A stretch of 64,000 bases of DNA from Streptomyces vilmorinianum (GTDB lineage: Bacteria; Actinomycetota; Actinomycetes; Streptomycetales; Streptomycetaceae): positions 124,001 to 188,000 of the forward strand of contig NZ_CP040244.1 of assembly GCF_005517195.1 (NCBI RefSeq), in the 5' to 3' direction. Made by a program: the position numbers and the translations under genes. The notes below the pieces were generated by a model. The model saw only the letters and a program-made list of their open reading frames with translations. It did not search any database and had not been told where the DNA came from. Positions 8,646 to 17,012 of this stretch are shown here, in pieces (position 1 is the first letter of the stretch; each line of letters starts with the position of its first letter).

Positions 8646-10805
8646 CTACGAGCAGCAGCCCTTCCCCGACGGCGGCTCGTTCAGCTCGAACCAGATCGAC
8701 TTGCCCTCGCCCCGCGGGTCCACGCCCCACGCGTGCGCCAGCATCTCCATCAGCACGAGCCCCCGCCCCGAGGACGCCATCTCGCCCGGATGCCGCTTGT
8801 GCGGCAGCTCGTCGCTGCCGTCCGAGACCTCCACCCGCAGCCGGCGCGCCTCGTCGTCGCAGGTCACCTCCGCGACGAGCAGCGCGTCCCCGTCCGTGTG
8901 GATGAGGACGTTCGTGACCATCTCGGAGACCATCAGGACCGCCGAGTCGATCTGGTCGTCGTCCGTCCAGTCGTGGAGCAGCTGGCGCAGGTGCTGGCGG
9001 GCGGCCGCGATCCGCTCCGGCTCGGCCTGGGCGACGGTCATCATCGTGCGCCGCGGGGCCTGGCGGACGGCCGCGCCCTGGCGGGAGAGGAGCAGGAGCG
9101 CGATGTCGTCCTCGCGGCGGTCGGCGAGCGGCCCGGTCGTGTGGTGGGAGCCGGGCCCGTGGACGGCCTCGACGAGGCCGTCGGCGAGCTCCTCCAGGGA
9201 ATCGCCTTCGTGTCCTTCGAGCAGCGCGCGGATGCGCTCCCAGCCGCTGTCGAGGTCGTGGCCGCCGGTCTCCAGGAGCCCGTCGGTGCACATCATCAGG
9301 GTCTCGCCGGGCTCCAGCGTGAACCGGGTCGTCGGATAGTCGGTGTCCGGGTCGATGCCCAGGGGCAGCCCGCCGGCGGTGGGCCGCAGCAGAACCGTTC
9401 CGTCGGTCATCCGGACCGCCGGGTCGGGGTGCCCGGCGCGGGCGATGTCCACGACGCCGGTGGCCGGGTCGATCTCCAGATAGAGGCAGGTGGCGAAACG
9501 GGGACCGCCGTCCGGGGCGCCGCCGCCCTCGCCCTTGCCCTCGTCCCCGCCCCCGTCTGCGGCCGTGACTCCGTCCCGGTCCCGGTCCCCGTCCCCGTCC
9601 CCGTCGGTGATCCCGTACAGGAAGCGCGAGGCGCGGGAGAGGACGGCGTCGGGCCGATGGCCCTCGGAGGCGTACGCGCGCAGGGCGATCCGAAGCTGGC
9701 CCATCAGCCCGGCGGCGCGGACGTCGTGGCCCTGGACGTCGCCGATGACCAGGGCGATGCGGCCGCCCGGCAGCTGGATCATGTCGTACCAGTCGCCGCC
9801 GACCTGCAGCCCGCCCCCGGTGGGGACGTACCGGGCGGCGACGTGCAGGCCGGGGATGCCGGGCCCGAGGACCGGCATCATCGTCCGCTGCAGGCCGAGC
9901 GACAGCTCGCGCTCCGACTCGGCGACGCCCGCCCGGGCCAGCGCCTGCGCGAGCATGCGGGCGACGGTCGTGAGGACGGAGCGCTCGTCGGGGGTGAAGG
10001 CGACGGGGTGCTTGAAGGCGGCCATCCAGGCGCCCATGGTCCGCCCGGCGACGATGAGGGGAAGGTAGGCCCAGGACTGCCGGCCGAAGCGTTTCGCCAG
10101 CGGCCAGGTCACCGGGAAGCGCCGCAGATACTCCTGCGGCGACGGCAGATAGATCGCCCGCCCGGTCCGTACGACCTCCGCCGCGGGATAGTCGGTGTCC
10201 ACCGACATCGACGTGAACGGCCCCTCGTCGCCCGCGTTGTGCCCGTGGTGCCCGATGATCGTCAGCCGCTCGCCGGCGACCCCGAAGACGGCGAGCCCGT
10301 CGGGCGAGAAGCCGGGCATGGAGAGGGAGGCGGCGACCCGCAGCACCTCGGCGGTCGACCGGGCCTCGGCGAGCGCCCGGCCCGCGTCCAGCAGGAACGC
10401 CTCGCGCGAGCGGCGCCAGTCCCCGGTGACGGGCGTACGGGCGGCGGTGCCGGGCTGCGGCTCGGCGACCTCCTGGAGGGTGCCGACGAGCTGGTAGTCC
10501 TTGCCCTCGATGAGCGGCTTGGACCGGCTGCGTACGGTACGGATCACCCGTCCGTCCCCGTCCATGATGCGCAGCCGCGCCTCCGCGAGGGTTCCTTCCG
10601 CCACCGCCAGGTTGACGACCCCGTCGATCTCGTTCCAGTCGACCGGATGAAACCGGGAGCGGACCGCCGCCTCACTGAGCTGAACGGGTTCCGCGGGCAG
10701 CCCGAGAAGCCGGGCCGCCTCGGCGTCGAGGGTGACGATCCCGGACGCGTTGTCCCAGCGCCACAGACCGGTCGCGATCGCGGCCAGGACGTCCTCGGTG
10801 CGCAT
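8646..10805 (-). CDS. SpoIIE family PP2C phosphatase with PAS, GAF and HATPase domains
   Basis: 719 residues. Order: a PAS-like sensor (about 1-125), a GAF-like domain (about 150-300), a SpoIIE/PP2C phosphatase (about 320-540, with GGDWYDMIQLPGGRIALVIGDVQGHD and the late metal aspartate in MMCTDGLLE), and a C-terminal RsbW-like kinase/ATPase domain (about 590-719, with SEMVTNVLIHTDGD and GRGLVLMEMLAHAWG). Such proteins control anti-anti-sigma factors in partner-switching. Carrying both phosphatase and anti-sigma-like kinase modules in one chain is typical of streptomycetes. A DGDGDGDRDRDG-type low-complexity insert interrupts the phosphatase domain. The protein ends in CCS. It is divergent from aspS. 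Confidence 0.9.
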   Translation of the reverse strand: MRTEDVLAAIATGLWRWDNASGIVTLDAEAARLLGLPAEPVQLSEAAVRSRFHPVDWNEIDGVVNLAVAEGTLAEARLRIMDGDGRVIRTVRSRSKPLIEGKDYQLVGTLQEVAEPQPGTAARTPVTGDWRRSREAFLLDAGRALAEARSTAEVLRVAASLSMPGFSPDGLAVFGVAGERLTIIGHHGHNAGDEGPFTSMSVDTDYPAAEVVRTGRAIYLPSPQEYLRRFPVTWPLAKRFGRQSWAYLPLIVAGRTMGAWMAAFKHPVAFTPDERSVLTTVARMLAQALARAGVAESERELSLGLQRTMMPVLGPGIPGLHVAARYVPTGGGLQVGGDWYDMIQLPGGRIALVIGDVQGHDVRAAGLMGQLRIALRAYASEGHRPDAVLSRASRFLYGITDGDGDGDRDRDGVTAADGGGDEGKGEGGGAPDGGPRFATCLYLEIDPATGVVDIARAGHPDPAVRMTDGTVLLRPTAGGLPLGIDPDTDYPTTRFTLEPGETLMMCTDGLLETGGHDLDSGWERIRALLEGHEGDSLEELADGLVEAVHGPGSHHTTGPLADRREDDIALLLLSRQGAAVRQAPRRTMMTVAQAEPERIAAARQHLRQLLHDWTDDDQIDSAVLMVSEMVTNVLIHTDGDALLVAEVTCDDEARRLRVEVSDGSDELPHKRHPGEMASSGRGLVLMEMLAHAWGVDPRGEGKSIWFELNEPPSGKGCCS

Positions 10806-10942
10806 TGCCCCACTTTATGAATATCGGACTCCAGGTCGCCACTGAGAGTATTCGAAAAGGGATCTTGGGTCGCCCGGTACCCTTGACGGGCCTGGATGTA
10901 TACCCAGGCTCCCCACCGATTCCGAAGACTGGATGAACGACG

Positions 10943-12763
10943 ATGCATCGGTACAGGTCCCACACCTGCGGCGAGCTCCGCGCCTCTGACGTCGGCACCG
11001 ACGTCCGGCTGAGCGGCTGGCTGCACAATCGGCGCGACCTGGGCGGCATCCTCTTCATCGATCTGCGCGACCACTACGGCATCACGCAGCTCGTCGCCCG
11101 GCCCGGCACCGCCGCTGCCGAGGTCCTCGACAAGCTGACGAAGGAGACCGTCGTCCGCGTGGACGGCAAGGTCGTCTCGCGTGGCGCGGAGAACGTCAAC
11201 CCCGAGCTGCCGACGGGCGAGATCGAGATCGAGGCCGCCGAGATCGAGGTCCTGGGCGCGGCCAAGCAGATCCCGTTCACCATCAACACCGACGACGGCG
11301 TGAACGAGGAGCGGCGCCTGGAGTACCGCTTCCTCGACCTGCGCCGCGAGCGCATGCACCGCAACATCATGCTGCGCTCCGCCGTCATCGCGTCCATCCG
11401 CTCCAAGATGGTGGCCCTCGGCTTCAACGAGATGGCGACCCCGATCCTCGCCGCGACCTCCCCCGAGGGCGCCCGCGACTTCGTCGTCCCGTCCCGTCTG
11501 AACCCGGGCAAGTTCTACGCGCTGCCGCAGGCGCCGCAGCAGTTCAAGCAGCTGCTGATGATCTCCGGCTTCGACCGCTACTTCCAGATCGCGCCCTGCT
11601 TCCGCGACGAGGACGCCCGCGCCGACCGTTCGCCGGGCGAGTTCTACCAGCTCGACGTCGAGATGTCGTTCGTCGAGCAGGAGGACGTCTTCCAGCCGAT
11701 CGAGAAGCTCATGACCGAGCTCTTCGAGGAGTTCGGCGGCGGCCGCCACGTCACGTCGCCCTTCCCGCGGATCCCGTTCCGCGAGTCGATGCTCAAGTAC
11801 GGCAACGACAAGCCGGACCTGCGCACCGAGCTCGAGCTCGTCGACATCACCGACGTCTTCGAGAACTCCGAGTTCAAGGCGTTCGCCGGCAAGCACGTGC
11901 GTGCCCTGGCGGTGCCGAACACCGATGACCAGCCGCGCAAGTTCTTCGACGGCCTGGGCGACTTCGCCGTCTCCCTCGGCGCCAAGGGCCTGGCCTGGGT
12001 CCGCGTCGGCGAGAACAACGCCCTGACCGGCCCGATCGCCAAGTTCCTCACCGAGGAGAACGTCAAGGTTCTCGTCGAGCGCCTCGGCCTGGAGGCCGGC
12101 CACGCCGTCTTCTTCGGCGCGGGCGAGTTCGACGAGGTCTCCAAGATCATGGGCCCGGTCCGGGTCGAGGCCGCCAAGCGCGCCGGCCAGTTCGAGGAGA
12201 ACGTCTTCCGGTTCGCCTGGATCGTCGACTTCCCGATGTACGAGCGGGACGAGGAGACCGGCAAGATCGACTTCTCGCACAACCCGTTCTCGATGCCGCA
12301 GGGCGGTCTGGAGGCCCTGGAGACCCAGGACCCGCTGGACGTCCTCGGCTGGCAGTACGACATCGTCTGCAACGGCATCGAGCTCTCCTCGGGCGCGATC
12401 CGGAACCACGAGCCCGAGATCATGTTCAAGGCCTTCGAGATCGCGGGCTACTCGCGCGAGACGGTCCAGAGCGAGTTCGCGGGCATGCTCCGCGCGTTCG
12501 AGTACGGCGCCCCGCCGCACGGCGGCATCGCCCCGGGCGTGGACCGCATCGTGATGCTCCTCGCCGACGAGCCGAACATCCGCGAGACGATCGCCTTCCC
12601 GCTCAACGGCAACGCCCAGGACCTGCTGATGGGCGCCCCGACGGAGCTGGACGAGTCGCGCCTGAAGGAGCTGAACATCCAGCTCCGCAAGCCGGTCGCG
12701 AAGGAGAAGCCGACGGACGGCCGCCCGATCACCGAGGCGGTCCACCCGGACGCGGGCCGCTGA
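10943..12763 (+). CDS. aspS: Aspartate-tRNA ligase
   Basis: 606 residues, the usual length of bacterial-type class II AspRS. An N-terminal OB-fold anticodon-binding domain ([23 protein letters not shown]) is followed by the catalytic core with motif 2 ([19 protein letters not shown]), the GAD insertion (about residues 290-420), and motif 3 ([21 protein letters not shown]). It charges tRNA-Asp; whether it also charges tRNA-Asn depends on the rest of the genome. The start [14 protein letters not shown] is the ATG at 10943. A perfect 21-bp stem terminator follows. A short GCCTGG/CCAGGC hairpin at 10890-10909 lies in the leader, of unknown significance. Confidence 0.97.
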   Translation: MHRYRSHTCGELRASDVGTDVRLSGWLHNRRDLGGILFIDLRDHYGITQLVARPGTAAAEVLDKLTKETVVRVDGKVVSRGAENVNPELPTGEIEIEAAEIEVLGAAKQIPFTINTDDGVNEERRLEYRFLDLRRERMHRNIMLRSAVIASIRSKMVALGFNEMATPILAATSPEGARDFVVPSRLNPGKFYALPQAPQQFKQLLMISGFDRYFQIAPCFRDEDARADRSPGEFYQLDVEMSFVEQEDVFQPIEKLMTELFEEFGGGRHVTSPFPRIPFRESMLKYGNDKPDLRTELELVDITDVFENSEFKAFAGKHVRALAVPNTDDQPRKFFDGLGDFAVSLGAKGLAWVRVGENNALTGPIAKFLTEENVKVLVERLGLEAGHAVFFGAGEFDEVSKIMGPVRVEAAKRAGQFEENVFRFAWIVDFPMYERDEETGKIDFSHNPFSMPQGGLEALETQDPLDVLGWQYDIVCNGIELSSGAIRNHEPEIMFKAFEIAGYSRETVQSEFAGMLRAFEYGAPPHGGIAPGVDRIVMLLADEPNIRETIAFPLNGNAQDLLMGAPTELDESRLKELNIQLRKPVAKEKPTDGRPITEAVHPDAGR

Positions 12764-12782
12764 CGCGGCGGTAGGTGTACGT

Positions 12783-12826
12783 ACACGAAACGCCCGGCCG
12801 GGACTTCCCGGCCGGGCGTTTCGTGT
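12783..12826. terminator. Strong terminator between aspS and the convergent gene
   Basis: Two perfect 21-base arms (12783-12803 and 12806-12826; core AAACGCCCGGCCGGGA / TCCCGGCCGGGCGTTT) are separated by only CT. AAA before and TTT inside the arms make it symmetrical, so it can serve both aspS and the gene ending at 12828. Confidence 0.9.
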
Positions 12827-12827
12827 C

Positions 12828-13097
12828 TCAGGCCCCGAAGATGTCGCGCGCTGTGGGCGCGGTGATGGCGCGGCGGTGCCAGTGCCGCAGAAGCTCGAGA
12901 TCGTCGCAGGTCGTGATGCGTTCCCGGACGTCGTCGGGGACATCAATGCCCCGCACCTCGAAGACGTCGAGTACGTCCTCGGCGGCGCGATGGGCGCGGC
13001 CTTCGTCCCGGATTTCTTCCGAGAGCCACGACGTGTAGAAGGAGAGGTCCACGGCCACCAGGTTCCTCCAGAGTTCCTTGGCCGGGCGCTTTCCCAC
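12828..13097 (-). pseudogene. C-terminal tail of an Rpn/YhgA-like nuclease family protein, apparently truncated
   Basis: 89 residues from a GTG at 13097. WRNLVAVDLSFYTSWLSEEIRDEGRA and VLDVFEVRGIDVPDDVRERITTCDDLELL resemble the C-terminal third of the Rpn-family (PD-(D/E)XK, formerly 'transposase-like') proteins common in streptomycetes, where IRDEGRA-type repeats lead to a short helical tail. The nuclease domain that normally precedes it (about 200 residues) is absent; a Uma2-family nuclease gene ends 15 bases upstream instead. I infer a remnant. A functional stand-alone tail cannot be excluded, since the frame is intact and a terminator follows. Confidence 0.55.
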
Positions 13098-13112
13098 CCC
13101 CTGCCGTGCGTG

Positions 13113-13724
13113 TCAGCGCCCCTTGCCGGACCCGCTCTCGTAACGCGGCAGGTCCTGGGTCGAGATGGCCCAGTCGGCGATGGTGACGTCCTCGCCGTAC
13201 ACGAAGTCCTTGCGGGTGGCGTACCGGGGGCCGTCGGGGGTGGAGTGGATGTCGGTGAGGACGGCGCCGGTGCCGGTTCGGGGGTCGAAGATCGCGTAGA
13301 CGGGGACGCCGATCAGGGCGTAGTCGCGCACTTTGCCCACCCAGTCGTTGTCGGGGTTGGAGCGGGAGACGACCTCGACGGCGGCGAGGAGGGTGCGGGG
13401 GTCGAAGGAACCGTCGATGTCCATGTCCGCTTCCGCGATCACCATGAGATCGGGGCGGCGCATGATGCCTTCGGGCTCGTTCTCCACATTGGGCTCGCCC
13501 GTGTGGGCCGCGAACTCCTCCGGCATCACCTTCTCCAGGCGCTTCCGGAGCCGCAGTGCCGTCAGTTCGTGACGGCCGCTGGGCGACATCATGTCGAGGA
13601 CGATCCCTTCCTTGGTGATCTCGAACTTGCCCGGAAGTGTGTCGTCCACCGAGAGAACGAAGTCCCTCATGGTCCGGTACAGGTGGGAGGCGCCCTGCCG
13701 TGCGTCGTCCGGGACGATGGTCAT
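13113..13724 (-). CDS. Uma2 family endonuclease
   Basis: 203 residues of the PD-(D/E)XK-fold Uma2 (DUF820) family. Landmarks are the Asp in RRPDLMVIAEADM, the acidic/hydrophobic VEVVSRSNPDNDWVGKVRDYALIGVPVYAIFDPR (glutamate in VEVVS, lysine in GKVRDYA), and the C-terminal VTIADWAISTQDLP. Family members are predicted nucleases abundant in actinomycetes and cyanobacteria with poorly known targets. The start is the ATG at 13722-13724, preceded by GAGGAG. The longer open frame is not conserved. It lies between a HTH protein and an Rpn tail remnant on the same strand. Confidence 0.85.
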   Translation of the reverse strand: MTIVPDDARQGASHLYRTMRDFVLSVDDTLPGKFEITKEGIVLDMMSPSGRHELTALRLRKRLEKVMPEEFAAHTGEPNVENEPEGIMRRPDLMVIAEADMDIDGSFDPRTLLAAVEVVSRSNPDNDWVGKVRDYALIGVPVYAIFDPRTGTGAVLTDIHSTPDGPRYATRKDFVYGEDVTIADWAISTQDLPRYESGSGKGR

Positions 13725-13776
13725 GGCGCTCGCTCCTCGTCGTCTGTGCCCAGGGGCAAGGATCGTCACGTTCATG

Positions 13777-14628
13777 TTAGGCACCTTCCTGGTGATCGGA
13801 GCGGCAGCCGCCGCAGCGGCCCGGTTCGGGGCCGCGGAAGGCGTGGTCGCAGACGTCGCAGTTCTGGAGCGGGTGGCGTTCCGCTTCCGGGGCGCGGAAG
13901 GAAGGCAGCGGCGGGAGCTGGGCGGTGAGGCGGTGGGCCAGGAAGGCAGCCGGGCGGCGCAGGGGCTCCGGTGGTAGGTCGGCTGACAGGGCACGCTGGA
14001 CCGCGTCGGCGGTGAGGCCTCGTTCCAGCCAGGCGGCGGCGCCGGGAGCGAGGTGTTCCGCGTCCGTGGCCGAGAACAGCAGGCGGGGGTCCTCACGGTG
14101 GAGGCCGGCGAGGACACCGAGCGCGGTCTCCAGGAGGTCGGGCGCCGGGTACGCGGGCTGCGGTACGGCGGGCAGGGCGCGGCGGGCCGGGGGCCTGGGC
14201 TTCGCGGGCCTCGCGGGCCTCGCGGGCTTCGTCTCGGTCGCGTCGCCGGTCCGTCCCGGCTGGTTGCACGAGACCGTACGGGTGACGATGCGGCCGCTGC
14301 TGGTGCGTTCGCAGGTGCGGCGCAGATAGCCGTGGGTCTCCAGCTCGCGCAGGGCGGCGGCGATCCGGGTCTTCCCCTCGGGGAAACGGTCGGCGAGGGT
14401 CCTGATGTCGACGGAAGCGCCGCTGGGGAGCGACTGGATGTGGACGGCCAGGCCGATGGCCAGGAGCGACAACTCGGCGTGCTGGGCGAGGTGGTTGCCG
14501 ATCACCGTGAAGCGGGTGGTGTGGCGGGAGTTGTCGTGGATGACGCCACCGGCACGCCGATAGGGGTGGTTTTTCCCGCCGTTACGGGACTGGGCGTGCG
14601 GGCGCACGCTAGTGTTCTGGCTATCCAT
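13777..14628 (-). CDS. Helix-turn-helix protein with C-terminal zinc-ribbon-like Cys cluster
   Basis: 283 residues. The start MDSQNTSVRPHAQSRNGGKNHPYRR is typical of a streptomycete family. The N-terminal half has a winged-helix segment (about residues 45-115: FTVIGNHLAQHAELSLLAIGLAVHIQ, then LADRFPEGKTRIAAALRELETHGYLRRT), followed by a Pro/Ala/Lys linker. The C-terminus has CDVCDHAF and CGGCRSD, four cysteines in two CxxC pairs suited to a zinc ribbon. It probably binds DNA; the target is unknown. It is upstream of the Uma2 gene on the same strand, 52 bases apart. Confidence 0.8.
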   Translation of the reverse strand: MDSQNTSVRPHAQSRNGGKNHPYRRAGGVIHDNSRHTTRFTVIGNHLAQHAELSLLAIGLAVHIQSLPSGASVDIRTLADRFPEGKTRIAAALRELETHGYLRRTCERTSSGRIVTRTVSCNQPGRTGDATETKPARPARPAKPRPPARRALPAVPQPAYPAPDLLETALGVLAGLHREDPRLLFSATDAEHLAPGAAAWLERGLTADAVQRALSADLPPEPLRRPAAFLAHRLTAQLPPLPSFRAPEAERHPLQNCDVCDHAFRGPEPGRCGGCRSDHQEGA

Positions 14629-14901
14629 CGGGAAGGGTTCTCTTCCTTGATGGTCAGGCCCTCGCACTGGGATTCGCAGTCCCGGCGGGGGCCGACGCAT
14701 GTCAGCGGTGATGTGGTGTGTCGCGCTGAGCGTAGATCAAACAACCCGTCCCAAAGCCAGCCGAGTTGGTGTCTTTCACCCGCATGAGTGAGCGTGCGCA
14801 CCGTGGGCGGGGAAGGGTGGGGCTTGGTGCGGTTTCTTTCTCTCTCGTCGTTTCTTGGGAAGACCGTCGGCCGCACCGGAGCCCGCGCGGTGGGCCTCCG
14901 G

Positions 14902-15333
14902 TCACGGAGCTCGCAGATCGATTTCGGCCCATACGGTCTTACGGGGTACGGGGCCGAGCTCGACGCCCCAGCGGTCGGCGAGGGCACCGACGAGGAGCAG
15001 ACCGCGCCCGGAGTCGGCGTCGGCGCCCGGAGACTTCAGGCGCGGTAGGTCGTCGCCTCGGGTGTCGGTGACTTCGATACGGAGGGTGCCCGCGTCGACC
15101 AGGAGCGCGAGGCGGAAGTTCCGTCCGGTAACCCGGCCGTGGGTGGCGGCGTTCGTGGCGAGCTCGGCGACGACGTGCTCGGCGATTTCGGTGACGCCGT
15201 ACGGCAGGTCCCGGGTGCGCAGCCACTCCACGGCGAGCAGCCGGGCGAGCCGCGCACCGCGTGGCGTGGGGGACAGCAGGACACTGAAGTGACGTGCGGG
15301 TGCGTGGAGTTGGATGGTCTTCTTCTCGTTCAC
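14902..15333 (-). CDS. ATP-binding protein, RsbW-like (HATPase_c)
   Basis: 143 residues. The GHKL ATPase fold is visible: the N box in HVVAELATNAATHGRV, the G1 box LRIEVTDTRGD, and the G2 box DSGRGLLLVGALADRWGVE. Such small proteins resemble anti-sigma factor kinases. In streptomycetes they commonly lie beside XRE-DUF5753/DUF397 pairs, as here, where the XRE gene is divergent. The 273 bases upstream-to-downstream between this gene and the HTH gene (14629-14901) hold no gene I can support. Confidence 0.85.
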   Translation of the reverse strand: MNEKKTIQLHAPARHFSVLLSPTPRGARLARLLAVEWLRTRDLPYGVTEIAEHVVAELATNAATHGRVTGRNFRLALLVDAGTLRIEVTDTRGDDLPRLKSPGADADSGRGLLLVGALADRWGVELGPVPRKTVWAEIDLRAP

Positions 15334-15487
15334 GTCACCGAGCGTGCCGGTCCACGCCTACCGTGAACAGTGACGACGCCGATGCGTAGGGTGACTGTCC
15401 GGAGCTTGTCCACTGCTGTCCGGGCTGTCGGTACCCGTCCGACGGGTAGGGGCGTCGAGGCACGGAGGTACGACGGAGGGGTGCGGC

Positions 15488-16363
15488 ATGTCGGTGGACG
15501 GCGAGGTACGACGGCTCAAGAACGAGGCGGACGAGCCGGGCTGGGAGGTGGACCCGGACGACGACTGGGGTGTGGCCGTCGTCGCCACCGTGGGAAGGCA
15601 GTTGAGGCTGTGGCGGGAGGCGTCGGGGATGCGGGCCGCCGAGTTCGGAGAGGCGGTCGGATACGGCGAGGACCTGATCTACAAGATCGAGGGAGGGAAG
15701 CGGATCCCTCGCCCGGAGTTCCTGGACAAGGCGGACGAGGTGCTGGACGCGGGCGGGCTGATCGCGGCGATGAAGGAGGACGTCAACAAGGTCCGGTACC
15801 CGAAGAAGCTGCGGGATCTGGCGGACATGGAGGCGAAGGCCGTAGAGATCGGGGTGTACGTCTGCAACAGCATCAATGGGTTGTTGCAGACGCCGGAACA
15901 CGCTCGTGCCGCATTCGAGTCGCGGCAACCGCCCTACTCGCAGGCCGAGGTGGAGCGGTTGGCGGCCGCTCGGGTGGCTCGGCAGTCCATCTTCGAGCGG
16001 GACCCGGCGCCCGCGCTCGGTTTCGTGCTGGAAGAGGCGCTGCTGCGGCGGCCGCTGGGAGGCACAATGGTGTGGCGAGGGCAGCTCGAACGTCTCCTGG
16101 AGGTGGGTCGGTTGCGTAACGTCACGCTTCAGGTGATGCCGACGCACGTAGAGGTCCATCCTGGTCTGGACGGCAGGATCGAGCTGCTGAAGTTCGTGGA
16201 CGGTACGGCGACGGGACGCTCCGACGGCGCGTTCAACGGTCGTCCCGTCACGGACCCGAGGCAGGTACGCGTCCTTGAGCTGCGGTATGGCACGATCCGG
16301 GCTCAGGCTCTTCCGCCTAGGGAGTCGCTGGCCTTCATTGAGCAATTGCTGGGAGAGACATGA
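15488..16363 (+). CDS. XRE-family regulator with DUF5753 (Scr1 type)
   Basis: 291 residues. A short N-terminal tail precedes an XRE helix-turn-helix (about residues 37-95: LRLWREASGMRAAEFGEAVGYGEDLIYKIEGGKRIPRPEFLDKADEVL in contiguous blocks). The rest is the DUF5753 ligand/partner domain (LLQTPEHARAAFE, ERLAAARVARQSIFER, LRNVTLQVMPTHVEVHPGLDG). The start ATG at 15488 has GGAGGGG eight bases before it. It overlaps the DUF397 gene by ATGA. The pair behaves like a regulator with a small partner, and has been likened to toxin-antitoxin systems and to BldB/WhiJ-type developmental regulators. A second pair is at 44040-45112. Confidence 0.9.
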   Translation: MSVDGEVRRLKNEADEPGWEVDPDDDWGVAVVATVGRQLRLWREASGMRAAEFGEAVGYGEDLIYKIEGGKRIPRPEFLDKADEVLDAGGLIAAMKEDVNKVRYPKKLRDLADMEAKAVEIGVYVCNSINGLLQTPEHARAAFESRQPPYSQAEVERLAAARVARQSIFERDPAPALGFVLEEALLRRPLGGTMVWRGQLERLLEVGRLRNVTLQVMPTHVEVHPGLDGRIELLKFVDGTATGRSDGAFNGRPVTDPRQVRVLELRYGTIRAQALPPRESLAFIEQLLGET

Positions 16364-16569
16364 TCCGCAAGCCCTCTGTTGGAGACGCCTCCGAGCCGGC
16401 GTGGTTCAAGAGCAGCTACAGCGACGGCAACGAGGGCGACTCCTGTGTCGAGGTCGCCACCACCCCCGGCACGGTCCACGTCCGCGACTCCAAGTGCACC
16501 GACGGCCCCCAGCTCGCGCTGATGCAGGATGCCTGGGCGGACTTCGTGTCGTACGCGTCGGGTTACTGA
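16360..16569 (+). CDS. DUF397 domain protein
   Basis: 69 residues. The family signature is complete: WFKSSYSDGNEGDSCVEVA, VHVRDSKCTDGPQL and a C-terminal WADFVSYA. DUF397 proteins (WhiJ-associated) are small partners of the XRE-DUF5753 regulators. Translation is coupled to the upstream regulator by a four-base ATGA overlap. Confidence 0.9.
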   Translation: MIRKPSVGDASEPAWFKSSYSDGNEGDSCVEVATTPGTVHVRDSKCTDGPQLALMQDAWADFVSYASGY

Positions 16570-16632
16570 CCTGGCCACAGGAACCCACAGCCGCCGCCCG
16601 TGTCCCTGACAGCCGGGCTTCCTAGGAGGGAC

Positions 16633-16896
16633 ATGACCCGACGCCGTGCGCTGGTCGCGGGCGGCGGGGTGGTCGTCGCCGCGGGCATCGGAGCCGGGGT
16701 CGTGACGACAGCGTCGGCGGGCCAGGGCAAGGTGACGGCCTCGGGGGCGGGATCGGCGAGCGGCGAGGCCTGCTACGTGCTCACCTCGGAGACCACCGAG
16801 GCCGACCAGCCCACCACGGCGGCCCGGCCCAGCTCCTCATCCGAGGGGCCGCTGCGCGGGTATACCGGTGCTGCAGGAGGGTTCCCCGGGACGTGA
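16633..16896 (+). pseudogene. Remnant of a Tat-exported intradiol dioxygenase-like protein
   Basis: 87 residues from the ATG at 16633, which has an ideal AGGAGGGAC before it. MTRRRALVAGGGVVVAAGIGAGVVTTASA looks like a twin-arginine-type signal. The segment GEACYVLTSETTE matches the first residues of exported intradiol ring-cleavage dioxygenases, which continue EGPYY with an iron-ligand tyrosine. Here the sequence departs into ADQPTTAARPSSSS and stops, so the whole catalytic domain is missing. I infer a deletion remnant. It may also simply be a small secreted protein. Confidence 0.45.
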
Positions 16897-17012
16897 CGTC
16901 CTGGGTTGTCAGGCGGCGTCGGCGGCGTCGGCGGTCTCGGGGTTCACGTACCAGCGCCCCCGGCGCGATCCCGGTGCGGCCCCCCATGCCCCTCGCCGGC
17001 CGGCGACTGGCG

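Noticed and set aside
10890..10909. T-box or other tRNA-sensing leader for aspS
   Set aside because: Only a six-base hairpin is present; no T-box sequence or antiterminator is visible.
16909..17012. Possible C-terminal gene fragment on the minus strand ending WYVNPETADAADAA
   Set aside because: The tail looks protein-like, but no family could be recognised and upstream sequence in frame is a shadow of the MBL gene.
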